A stretch of 54,777 nucleotides of DNA from CAYTLW01 sp964438735 (GTDB lineage Bacteria > Myxococcota_A > UBA9042). Positions 35,462-43,197 of the stretch are shown one piece after another. Position 1 is the first letter of the stretch; each line of letters opens with the position of its first letter. The notes under the pieces are model-generated. The model saw only the letters and a list, made by a program, of their open reading frames with translations. It searched no databases and was not told the DNA's origin. The stretch is from assembly GCA_964438735.1 (NCBI GenBank), contig CAYTLW010000041.1:1-54777 (forward strand). Direction: 5' to 3'. The position numbers and the translations under genes were made by a program.

Positions 35462-38400
35462 TTACAGCCCGATCGAGCCGTAGACCTTGTAGAGCAACCG
35501 GAAGTAGTCGACGACCTCCAGCTCCTCCTTCATCTTGTTGGCGATCTTCGCCTTGTCGGCGCCATCCGCCGCCTCCCACTGCAACTTGAGCTTGTTCAGC
35601 TGCGTCAGCATGTAGAAGGTGGGACTGAAGTAGTCCTTGTTGTAGTTCACCTTGGGCGCCACGTAGGTCTTGTGGCCAAAGGGATCGTCGAACTCGACGT
35701 ACTTCACAGCGGTCGTGCACGGCGTGCCTCCGACCCCTGTTCCGGGGTCGCAGCCGAAGTCATGCGACACGCCGCTGCCCTTGAGCCACACCGCCATGGA
35801 GTCGGTGTACGAGGGGTCGAAGCCGGCCGGCAGGTTGGCGATGGCCTGCCACGCGGCGTACAGACGCAGCGACAGGTTCATGATCGAGGGCTCGACCCGC
35901 GGCTTGGTGACGTCGGCGGGCTTGAAGGGGTCCCGCGCCACGATCGTCTTGCCCGCTTTACCCGTGTCGTCGACCAGCATGCCGATCTCGTCGGTGGCGC
36001 CGGCGGCGAGGCCGCCGAGGATGGTCGACAATTCCTTGGGGTAGATGGTGTTGAAGCCGATGGCCGTGCCCCGGAAGATAGGCAGCTGCTCGCCGACGAA
36101 GTCCGACAGGAAGCTGGCCGAGGAGTTGGTCATGGTGATGATGGCCGCGACCTTGTCCCAGTAGCTGCCGATCCAAGCGGGGTGGTCGGCGTAGTAGTAG
36201 CCCGCCTTGGTGCTGAAGGTGGTCCAGGGCAGCTTGCCGACACCCAGGGGGATGTCGAGGTCGCCACCGGAGACGCCCTGCTCGTAGCTGATGTTCTCGT
36301 AGACCTTGCCGTCTGCGCTCAGCTTGAAGGAGCCCGGCGCCGGCTGGCTCAGCATGGCCGTGAGCTCGCGGAACGACGCCTCGGAGGCCTCGCGCAGGGC
36401 CTTCATGTACATGGGGTGCTCGTCCAGGAAGGTGAAGTACGAGTACACCCGCATGATGTTGTTGTAGACCGCGTAGTACCGCGCCGCCGATCCGATGGGC
36501 GCCAGGTAGCGCGACATGATGCGACTCATGTAGGAGTTCGGGCTGCCGCCGACGCCGTACCACATGCGCTCGCGCTTGAAGGCGTCGAAGACGTAGTACT
36601 CGCGCATCTGCTCGGCGGCGTGGAAGACGATCTCCTGCATGTGTGCGCCGGTGTCGAAGAAGTAGCAGGCCAGCGAACCGCCGCGGTACTCATCGGAGCA
36701 GTACTTGTAGGGCACCTGGAACATGGTGCGATCGTGCTGGCTGCGGCCGTACTTGGTGGCGTTGTCCTGCTCGGCGTCGACGAAGAACGAGGGCACCGAG
36801 TCGCGCTTGTTGAGGTACTCGGGCGGCATCCAGTTGTTCAGGTACTCGAAGGGATGCCGGAACGCGCCGGCGAACTCCCAACCCGAGGTGCCGAGGCGCC
36901 AGGAGGCCGACAGCTGCGTCGACGAGCTGTTCTTGACCACCCGATCGATCTGGCGGCGCATGAACGTGGTGTCGGCGAAGATGTCCTGCAGCCGGCCATA
37001 GCCGTAGCGGATGGCGGCGTAGTCATACTTGCCCAAGCCCTGGAAGTCGGCGTTGAACTTCTGGCCGTAGTCCATGATGGAGGAGTACTGGTACTCAGTG
37101 CGGCGGTTCTCGATCTCGCTCTGGGTGGGCGCCGCGCGCGGCATGTACTTGGCCAGCTCCTGGTTGCTGGAGTCGAACTTCTGCTTCATGCGGGAGGTGC
37201 CGCTCACAGCGTCGACGCAGAAGCCTGCCTTGCAGGTCTCACCATCGATGCAATCCGGGTCGGCGTTGCAGGCCAGCTTCTCGTAGCAGAAGCCGGTCTT
37301 GGCGTCCTTGGTGGGCTTCTGGCAGACGCCACCGGAGCCGCACAGGTTGTCAGCCTCGCACTGGATCGGGCTGTCGATGTCGCCGAAGCAGGTGCCGAGC
37401 ACGTTCTTCTTGCTGTCCATGCAGCGGGCGTTGCCGTCGTCGGTGCCGCAGGCATAGCCGGAGGGGCAGTCGGCATCGGCGGTGCAGGACAGCGGAGTGC
37501 AGACCTCGCCCAGGATGCTCTCGCACATGTCGTTGGCGGTGATGACGCCAAAGGGCGTGCTGTACGAGCGGCAGTAGACCGGCTCCTTCTCGCGCACCTT
37601 GTAGTAGGGTTCGAAGTAGTTCAGGGCGTCAGCCGAGGCCGAGAAGTTGTGGCGCAGGCCGACCGTGTGGCCGATCTCGTGCTCGAGCACGCCGCGGAAG
37701 ATGGCGGTCTGCAGGGCCAGCAGCAGGGCGCTGCCCTTGTAGCAGGCCTCGGGGCCGATGCTGTCGGCGCCGTTGGGCAGCTTGTCGGTGGGCTTCTGGC
37801 CGTCCTTACACTTGAGGCGCTTGGCCAGGCCGACCAGGGCCGTGTCGACGAAGGAGGCGCTGTAGATGTTCTCCATGCCCAGCTTCATCATGCGGTAGCG
37901 ATCGTCCACCTGGGCCTTGGGGGTGGCCCAACCCAGGGGCGAGATCTTGCCGACCATCTCGGGCGGCAGCACGTCGCCGGGCTGCACCTGGCCGCCGCTC
38001 ATGACCAGCGCCATCTCGTCGTTGATCATGGCCGACTCGTAGGCGGTGCCCTGGATCTTCTTGAGACGGGCGATGGTGGTATCCACCTCCACCGTGGGGA
38101 ACTCCTTGAGCAGGAACTCGGTCAACACCTTGGGATCCTGCAGCTGCATGTGCTTGTGCTCATGCTTGTGCAGCTCGTCCAGGGCTGACTGCGGCACCGG
38201 CTTGGACCAGTTGCTGATGTCGGCCGTGGCGCGAGCCGCGGCCTCGTCGGCCGAGGTCGGCATGGTCGCCTGCGCTGAAGCCTCGTGGGCGTGGCCCATG
38301 GCGGCGCCGGGCAGGGCCTTTTCGTAGGCCGTCTTGCTCTGGGTCTGCAGGAACTCGCGGATGTACTCGCCGTTGACCAGGCTGTCCACGTCGAGATCGC

Positions 38401-40921
38401 CATTGACCAGGTCGACCAGATCCTTGCCGTACTGGCCGTAGGTGATCAGCGGCGCGCCGTAGATGTGGGCGACGCCCCAGACCAGCTGGCCGGTGTCGGG
38501 GTCGGAACCGGACGGGCCGTAGCCCAGCGGCGAGGAGTTGTGTGGGTTGGTGATCCAGTAGATGTAGTTGTAGCGCACGTCGCCGAGGATCTTCGGCTTG
38601 TCGTGGTCGACCACGAAGCGCTTGCAGGGGTTCATGTCCTTGCCGTCGATATCCTTGGTCCAGTAGCGGCAGTCGTTGAGCGCCTTGGGGTTGCCCTTGT
38701 CGGCGCCGCAGTTGTCGCCCGACCAGACGTTGGTGCACTGCACGAAGGTGGCCGGCAGTTTGGCCCGAATCTTCAAGCGGTCGGCGCGATCCTCATCGGT
38801 GAGGTGCTGGCCCCAACCGATGCACTGGCTGACGCCCTGGATGTCGGCGCAGTTGACGTCGCCGCGGCTGCCCTTGGCGAGCAGCACGGCGCCGGCGGTG
38901 GCGCCGGTGTAGTACAGGAATTCGGACGCCTGGCCGTAGCGCAGGTCCTTGCGGCCGCGCACGCCATTGATGCCCGCTTCGGCCAACGGGCCCGAGGAGA
39001 CGCCATCCGCCTCGCCGGTGGCCGCGCCGTGGAATACGCGCACGCCGTTGGCCGGCTGGGTGCTGCGCACCACCGCGACCCGGTCGCCACCGTAGTAGAT
39101 GACGAAGTGCACGCGGTTGGGCTCGATGTGCGCATTCTGGAGCGTGTAGGGCGTGGTGCCACCATTGACGGTGACCGTCATGCGGCCGGTGTCTTCCTTC
39201 TCGATCAGGGCCATGGCCTTGTGGGCGTCGACCATGCCGGCGGTGAACGCCACGGGGCCGAAGCTCTTGCCGCCCAGGGTCATGGTCACCTTCTTGTCGC
39301 CGGCGCTGGCGTTGACCAGCATGACCAGGGCGCGACCGTCGAGCGCGGCGGTGGGCTTGCACTGCTTTTCGCCAGAGGTCTCGTCCTGCAGGCAGGACCA
39401 GCCGTCAGCGCAATCCTGGTAGGACTTGCAGGCCTTGTAGGGCGTGTCGCCGGCGGCCTTGAGCTTTTCTTCCTTCCAGCTCTTCATCCAGTCGGCGCGG
39501 GCGTCCAGATCGTCGACGGCCCAGACCGGCTTGGCCTTGTCGGCCGTGGCGATGAAGAGCGAGTTGGCGTTGTCATTATGCGGTGCGTCGAAGTTGCCCA
39601 GGGCGTGCCCGGCGCAGTCGGCGTTGGACTGGCAGTAGCGCTGGCCGAAGTTGGAGCGGCCGTCGTCGAAGCCCTTGATGCCATCCTCGGCCCACTTCTG
39701 CTCCCAGAAGTAGAGCCAGGAGACGGTGTCGGCGAACACATCCGACCAGTTGTCGGCGACCTTGTAGGCGGCCGGCAGGTGGGTGACCGGATGGCCGGCG
39801 CTGAGGTGGTAGACGATGGGGCGCAGGCCGCGCTTGGTGTACTCGATGCGCTTGCCCTGCTTGCACATGCCGGGCTCGAAGAGCTTGTCCTGATCGCAGA
39901 CCAGCGGCTTTTCGCAGTCGAAGTTGGTCAGGCAGGACTTGTGCACCATGTCGCCGTTTTCGTCGACGGGATGCTCGAAGTTCTTGGACTTGACCCACAG
40001 GTTCCAGATCTGGGCTTTGTAGTCGTGGCCGGCGTAGGTCAGGCCGAAGCTGTCGTCATAGGTGTAGCGGCTCGCCAGGAAGTACCCGAAGCGGTCGCCG
40101 TCGGGGTTGTCGTGGTAGTCGCGGATCTCGAAGTCGTTGATCTCGCGCGGGGAGACGCGCTTGTAGGAGAAGCGCACCTCGAAGACCGAGCCGCTGCAGT
40201 CGCCGGGAGCCAGCGAGTAGGTCGAGCACCAGCCGCTGGACTGGGGCATGCCGTGGAAGCGCTTGGTGTAGTCGAAGTAACCGTCCTTCATGTGGAAGCG
40301 GTTCGGATCGTTGGTCTCGTGCTCCTGCACGTAGTGGTCGGCGGAGGTGATCTTCATCGAAAACGGCGTGCCGCCGCCGCCGAAGCTGAAGGGGTCGGCG
40401 TGGGTATTGCCCATCCAGTCCACGCGCATGTACTTGCGCTTGTACCAGGGGCGATCGGTGGTGTTCTCCTCGAGCACGTTGCCCTGCGCACCCGTGGTGG
40501 CGCTGTACTGCCGCTGGATGTCGAAGTGCGACGTGATCGGGTAGACCGCTGCGGGGTTGCCGAGCACCACCTCGACGAACTCGTCCTGCTTGTCCTCGTC
40601 CCAGTAGTTGCGGATCTTGCGCTTATGCCACTTGGCGTCGCCGTCCTTCACCTTCTCGGTGATGGGGTAGACGACCAGGAACTTCTCCTGGATGTCGAAG
40701 ATCACCTTGCCGGCGAAGTTGCTGTAGCCAACAAAGCCGTAGCCACTGGATGCGGGCATGTCGGTGACCACGCCGAGCTTGTACCAGGCGCCGCGGAAGT
40801 CGGACTTGGTGAGCACGTTGGCCTGGGTGCGGTCGATCTCGTCGAGATCCTCCACGCAGGAAGTCATCGAGAGGGCGAAGGCCAGGGCGGCCATCAGGGC
40901 GATGATGCGAGCGGGCTTCAT
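35462..40921 (-). CDS. Giant met-zincin zinc metalloprotease lipoprotein with Cys-rich insertion (1819 residues)
   Basis: Paralogue of the downstream gene. Signal ends SMTSC (Cys22). It shares YPITSHFDIQRQYSATTGAQ, EENTTDRPWYKRKYMRVDW, ILGDVRYNYIYWITNP and LGYGPSGSDPDTGQL. The zinc site is LEHEIGHTVGLRHNFSASAD (His1081, Glu1082, His1085, His1091) and the Met-turn SSIMDYGQKFN near residue 1282. Between them, residues about 1115-1238 hold a Cys-rich insertion with two C-x5-C-x5-C modules; two more occur near residues 325 and 497. Residues about 525-700 look like a beta-sandwich reminiscent of DUF4397 (LVNASAGDKKVTM, VNGGTTPYTLQNAHIEPN, VRVFHGAATGEADGV). AAGGAGG precedes the ATG. Secreted, probably outer-membrane anchored; substrate unknown. 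Confidence 0.85.
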   Translation of the reverse strand: MKPARIIALMAALAFALSMTSCVEDLDEIDRTQANVLTKSDFRGAWYKLGVVTDMPASSGYGFVGYSNFAGKVIFDIQEKFLVVYPITEKVKDGDAKWHKRKIRNYWDEDKQDEFVEVVLGNPAAVYPITSHFDIQRQYSATTGAQGNVLEENTTDRPWYKRKYMRVDWMGNTHADPFSFGGGGTPFSMKITSADHYVQEHETNDPNRFHMKDGYFDYTKRFHGMPQSSGWCSTYSLAPGDCSGSVFEVRFSYKRVSPREINDFEIRDYHDNPDGDRFGYFLASRYTYDDSFGLTYAGHDYKAQIWNLWVKSKNFEHPVDENGDMVHKSCLTNFDCEKPLVCDQDKLFEPGMCKQGKRIEYTKRGLRPIVYHLSAGHPVTHLPAAYKVADNWSDVFADTVSWLYFWEQKWAEDGIKGFDDGRSNFGQRYCQSNADCAGHALGNFDAPHNDNANSLFIATADKAKPVWAVDDLDARADWMKSWKEEKLKAAGDTPYKACKSYQDCADGWSCLQDETSGEKQCKPTAALDGRALVMLVNASAGDKKVTMTLGGKSFGPVAFTAGMVDAHKAMALIEKEDTGRMTVTVNGGTTPYTLQNAHIEPNRVHFVIYYGGDRVAVVRSTQPANGVRVFHGAATGEADGVSSGPLAEAGINGVRGRKDLRYGQASEFLYYTGATAGAVLLAKGSRGDVNCADIQGVSQCIGWGQHLTDEDRADRLKIRAKLPATFVQCTNVWSGDNCGADKGNPKALNDCRYWTKDIDGKDMNPCKRFVVDHDKPKILGDVRYNYIYWITNPHNSSPLGYGPSGSDPDTGQLVWGVAHIYGAPLITYGQYGKDLVDLVNGDLDVDSLVNGEYIREFLQTQSKTAYEKALPGAAMGHAHEASAQATMPTSADEAAARATADISNWSKPVPQSALDELHKHEHKHMQLQDPKVLTEFLLKEFPTVEVDTTIARLKKIQGTAYESAMINDEMALVMSGGQVQPGDVLPPEMVGKISPLGWATPKAQVDDRYRMMKLGMENIYSASFVDTALVGLAKRLKCKDGQKPTDKLPNGADSIGPEACYKGSALLLALQTAIFRGVLEHEIGHTVGLRHNFSASADALNYFEPYYKVREKEPVYCRSYSTPFGVITANDMCESILGEVCTPLSCTADADCPSGYACGTDDGNARCMDSKKNVLGTCFGDIDSPIQCEADNLCGSGGVCQKPTKDAKTGFCYEKLACNADPDCIDGETCKAGFCVDAVSGTSRMKQKFDSSNQELAKYMPRAAPTQSEIENRRTEYQYSSIMDYGQKFNADFQGLGKYDYAAIRYGYGRLQDIFADTTFMRRQIDRVVKNSSSTQLSASWRLGTSGWEFAGAFRHPFEYLNNWMPPEYLNKRDSVPSFFVDAEQDNATKYGRSQHDRTMFQVPYKYCSDEYRGGSLACYFFDTGAHMQEIVFHAAEQMREYYVFDAFKRERMWYGVGGSPNSYMSRIMSRYLAPIGSAARYYAVYNNIMRVYSYFTFLDEHPMYMKALREASEASFRELTAMLSQPAPGSFKLSADGKVYENISYEQGVSGGDLDIPLGVGKLPWTTFSTKAGYYYADHPAWIGSYWDKVAAIITMTNSSASFLSDFVGEQLPIFRGTAIGFNTIYPKELSTILGGLAAGATDEIGMLVDDTGKAGKTIVARDPFKPADVTKPRVEPSIMNLSLRLYAAWQAIANLPAGFDPSYTDSMAVWLKGSGVSHDFGCDPGTGVGGTPCTTAVKYVEFDDPFGHKTYVAPKVNYNKDYFSPTFYMLTQLNKLKLQWEAADGADKAKIANKMKEELEVVDYFRLLYKVYGSIGL

Positions 40922-40979
40922 GTGAGAGCCTCCTTGAAAGATCCTGTTGCCTGCACTCCGGCGGAGTGTCGGCGAGCAC

Positions 40980-42113
40980 CTAGAACATCTTCATGGCGGA
41001 CAACGAGATGGTGGTGATGTTGTCCGACGCGGAGATGAAATCCCAGAAGGGGAATCGATAGTTCTGGTTGTTGCTGGTGAAGGGCGCCGACCAGGTCGTG
41101 GTCCCGAGCGTCCAGATCAAGCCGCCACCGGAGTAGTTCACCGCGAGGTAGCCCAGCTGCAGATCCGTGCGTCCGCGGCCCTCCTTGGCGTAGGGGCTGG
41201 AGTACTCGTCCAGCGGGGCGTCGAAGTACCTGAACATATGTGTCGCGCGGATCAGGGCCATGAAAGACCAGGCCGAGCTGATGTTCCACGCCAGCAGCAG
41301 GCGGTTGCGCAGGTAGAACGAGTTGTTGTTGAACGAGGTGGCCATCAGGCCCCCGCCCAGGTCTTCGGCGCCGCCCACGCGCGCCATGGACGAGTCGCCC
41401 AGCTGCGTGGTGTCGACCACCGCGTTGCTGTATTCGTTGAAGAACTTGGTGTAGCGCAGGCGGTAGGCGAGTAACACCGGGCCGAACGAGCGGGTCAGGT
41501 TCACCGCGATGCCCGCGGTGCCGTATCGGCGCATGAAGCGCGAGATACGACCCGTGCCCAGGGAGAAGATGCCGGCGAAGTTGACCCGGATGTCGCCGGG
41601 CAGGGCCAGCGGCTTGCCGCCACCGCCCACGGCCATCATCGGGTTGAGCGCGGCCTGCTTCTTCTCCTCTTCGGTCATCTCCTTCTTCTCGGCCGTGCCG
41701 ACGGTGGGCGCCCAGAGGAGCATGGCCACCGGATCGCTGACGAAGGTGTTGCGGGCCATGGAGGCGAAGGCGTCGCCGTAGGTGTCGATGAGGGTCTTGG
41801 AGATGTCCTGCATGACCATCAAGGTCACGCCGGGGGCCGGTGAGGTGCGCACGTTCAGCGACAGCCCGGTGCTCAGCGAGGTGCGATTCTGCGGCCCGGG
41901 CACGAAGGTGCCGATGCCCATGGTCGAGCTGAGCGAGACGTTGCCGGCGATGGGGAAGGGCTTGGCCGGCTTCTTCTTCGGCGGGGCCTTCGCGACTGCG
42001 GAGTCGGCGGCGCTGGCGCTCGACGGCGCCGAGAGGCCCAGGGCGGCGAGACAGAGCGCGGCGAGCAGGGCGGAAGCCTTGAGACGCGCTCGGCGTGCGG
42101 GGCTGTTGGCCAT
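40980..42113 (-). CDS. Secreted outer-membrane beta-barrel-like protein
   Basis: 377 residues with a Sec signal peptide (basic start, hydrophobic core ALLAALCLAALGL, cleavage after SASA) and a basic Lys/Pro linker. Alternating-residue strands follow (NVSLSSTMGIGTFVPG, SLSTGLSLNVRTSPAPGVTLMV, GIAVNLTRSFGPVLLAYRLRYTKF, NSFYLRNRLLLAWNIS, TDLQLGYLAVNYSGGGLIWTLG), and the protein ends in Phe, as outer membrane barrels often do. About residues 125-160 form a charged loop with EKKEMTEEEKKQ. I start at ATG 42113 because GGAGGG lies five bases upstream. It is the first gene of the operon with the two met-zincins, 58 bases before the next start. Not matched to a named family. Confidence 0.75.
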   Translation of the reverse strand: MANSPARRARLKASALLAALCLAALGLSAPSSASAADSAVAKAPPKKKPAKPFPIAGNVSLSSTMGIGTFVPGPQNRTSLSTGLSLNVRTSPAPGVTLMVMQDISKTLIDTYGDAFASMARNTFVSDPVAMLLWAPTVGTAEKKEMTEEEKKQAALNPMMAVGGGGKPLALPGDIRVNFAGIFSLGTGRISRFMRRYGTAGIAVNLTRSFGPVLLAYRLRYTKFFNEYSNAVVDTTQLGDSSMARVGGAEDLGGGLMATSFNNNSFYLRNRLLLAWNISSAWSFMALIRATHMFRYFDAPLDEYSSPYAKEGRGRTDLQLGYLAVNYSGGGLIWTLGTTTWSAPFTSNNQNYRFPFWDFISASDNITTISLSAMKMF

Positions 42114-42155
42114 GAATTCCCTCCGCTGGGTTCTCCGGCGGCCGAAGCCGACACA

Positions 42156-42174
42156 TGAAAACCCGTTGTTTTCA
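42156..42174 (-). promoter_or_regulatory. Leader hairpin upstream of the met-zincin operon
   Basis: TGAAAAC/GTTTTCA forms a perfect 7-bp stem with a five-base loop, extended by an AGCCG/CGGCT outer pairing. It falls 42 bases upstream of the first operon ATG. It might be a leader regulatory structure or an operator; only the symmetry is observed. Confidence 0.35.
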
Positions 42175-42503
42175 GCGGCTTTTGCGCAGTTCCGGGGTGT
42201 CCGGGCAGCAAAGCGCCGGAACCCTACCACAGGGCCATCGGCAGAGGCAAGCAACGTCGTATCGCACCAATCCATACGAAATTCTTGGAAAATCCGCCGC
42301 AAAACCGGCCTCCCGGACACGCTGGCCCACGCTGGCGATGCTCAACATGGACCCTGCCGGTGCGTCACACAAGACCGGATTGCAGCCCATGCCCTTGAAA
42401 GAGCGCGTCCTTTGCGGCACAAATGGCGTGCTGCGGCCCACCCGGCCGGCTTGGGGCGGATGCGCGTGCATCCGTGCACAACACCGGTGCAGTGCAGCGA
42501 ACA

Positions 42504-42533
42504 GGGGGGGGGGCTCGACCCGAGCAGGTCGAG
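42504..42533 (+). repeat. G10 homopolymer followed by a hairpin upstream of the gene at 42551
   Basis: Ten consecutive G residues (42504-42513) are followed immediately by CTCGACC-loop-GGTCGAG (42514-42533). The ATG of the next gene is 17 bases after the hairpin. Long G runs are prone to slipped-strand change, so tract length may vary between cells. Confidence 0.75.
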
Positions 42534-42550
42534 GCCGGGGATCAGACGCG

Positions 42551-43075
42551 ATGACCATGGATCAGGCCGACTTCAAGCGCCGCGAACAGCTTCAGCGCAT
42601 CCCTGCGATGCCCTGCGGTCTCTATCGAACGACGCTCGCCATGCCCGACCACGAGGACTGTGTGGGCGCCGATCTGCTGGTCATGTTGCACGACCACCGA
42701 CCCGAGGAGTTGCCCGCGGTCTGCCTGCCGGCAGAGACCGTGGAGAATCGCTGGCTCTTTGCCGAAGAGGACCACGCGGCCGATGACGCCCTCTTCCTGG
42801 AGCACCTCGAGCCGCTGCCCGACGAGGGTTTGTATGTGCTGCAAGACGAGATCCCGCTGAGCGACGATCCCGACCATGTGCTCGCCGCCGGCTCCCTGGT
42901 CATGGTGGGCTACGATCGTCAGGGCAATTGCATCCTGTATCCGGCCCGCTACGAAGGGCTGAAGATCGAGTTCCCGGACCGCGGTTATCGCTTCGACACG
43001 GGCGAGATCTTCGCCAGCCTCGAGATCGTGAATTTCGACATCCCCCTCGCCCCTGAAGACCGTTCAATCCACTGA
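42551..43075 (+). CDS. Hypothetical acidic cytoplasmic protein, 174 residues
   Basis: Not recognised. The product is acidic (many Asp and Glu, e.g. FAEEDHAADDALFLEHLEPLPDEG) with no signal peptide or membrane segment. The middle and C-terminal parts look like short beta strands (LVMVGYDRQGNCILYPARYEGLKIEFP, GYRFDTGEIFASLEIVNFDIPL), compatible with a small beta-barrel or ligand-binding fold. Two ATG codons (42551 and 42557) could start it; GGGGA is nine bases before the first. Upstream are the G10 tract and hairpin. The gene is 122 bases upstream of the GltJ-like gene and could be in the same transcript. Confidence 0.7.
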   Translation: MTMDQADFKRREQLQRIPAMPCGLYRTTLAMPDHEDCVGADLLVMLHDHRPEELPAVCLPAETVENRWLFAEEDHAADDALFLEHLEPLPDEGLYVLQDEIPLSDDPDHVLAAGSLVMVGYDRQGNCILYPARYEGLKIEFPDRGYRFDTGEIFASLEIVNFDIPLAPEDRSIH

Positions 43076-43197
43076 ATCGTCCGTGCATAAGGGGGCTGCA
43101 ACTCGGGCTGTGCAGGCCCGCTTTGGCTGTGCTAGATTCGCCCCCCCGTGGCGGCGAGGGTTTTGTGCCTGGTCCCGCGTTGAACGGAGGCTTCCTC

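Larger units (their letters stand above)
42114..42550. other. Divergent intergenic region between the met-zincin operon and the gene at 42551
   Basis: 437 bases with no supported gene. It should hold promoters for both directions, but I found no convincing -35/-10 pair. Structures seen: an imperfect AGCCG...CGGCT stem enclosing TGAAAAC/GTTTTCA (42156-42174), about 40 bases before the barrel ATG; GTTCCGG/CCGGAAC (42189-42222); and a G10 tract followed by a CTCGACC/GGTCGAG hairpin just before the gene at 42551. Confidence 0.6.

Noticed and set aside
30835..41017. Long plus-strand frames (737, 724, 917 and 910 residues) opposite the met-zincin operon
   Set aside because: Composition is that of antisense shadows; the minus-strand proteins have signal peptides, zinc sites and ribosome binding sites.
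42172..42558. 128-residue minus-strand frame in the divergent intergenic region
   Set aside because: No ribosome binding site, Arg/Pro-rich shadow-like composition, and it crosses the G10 tract and hairpins.
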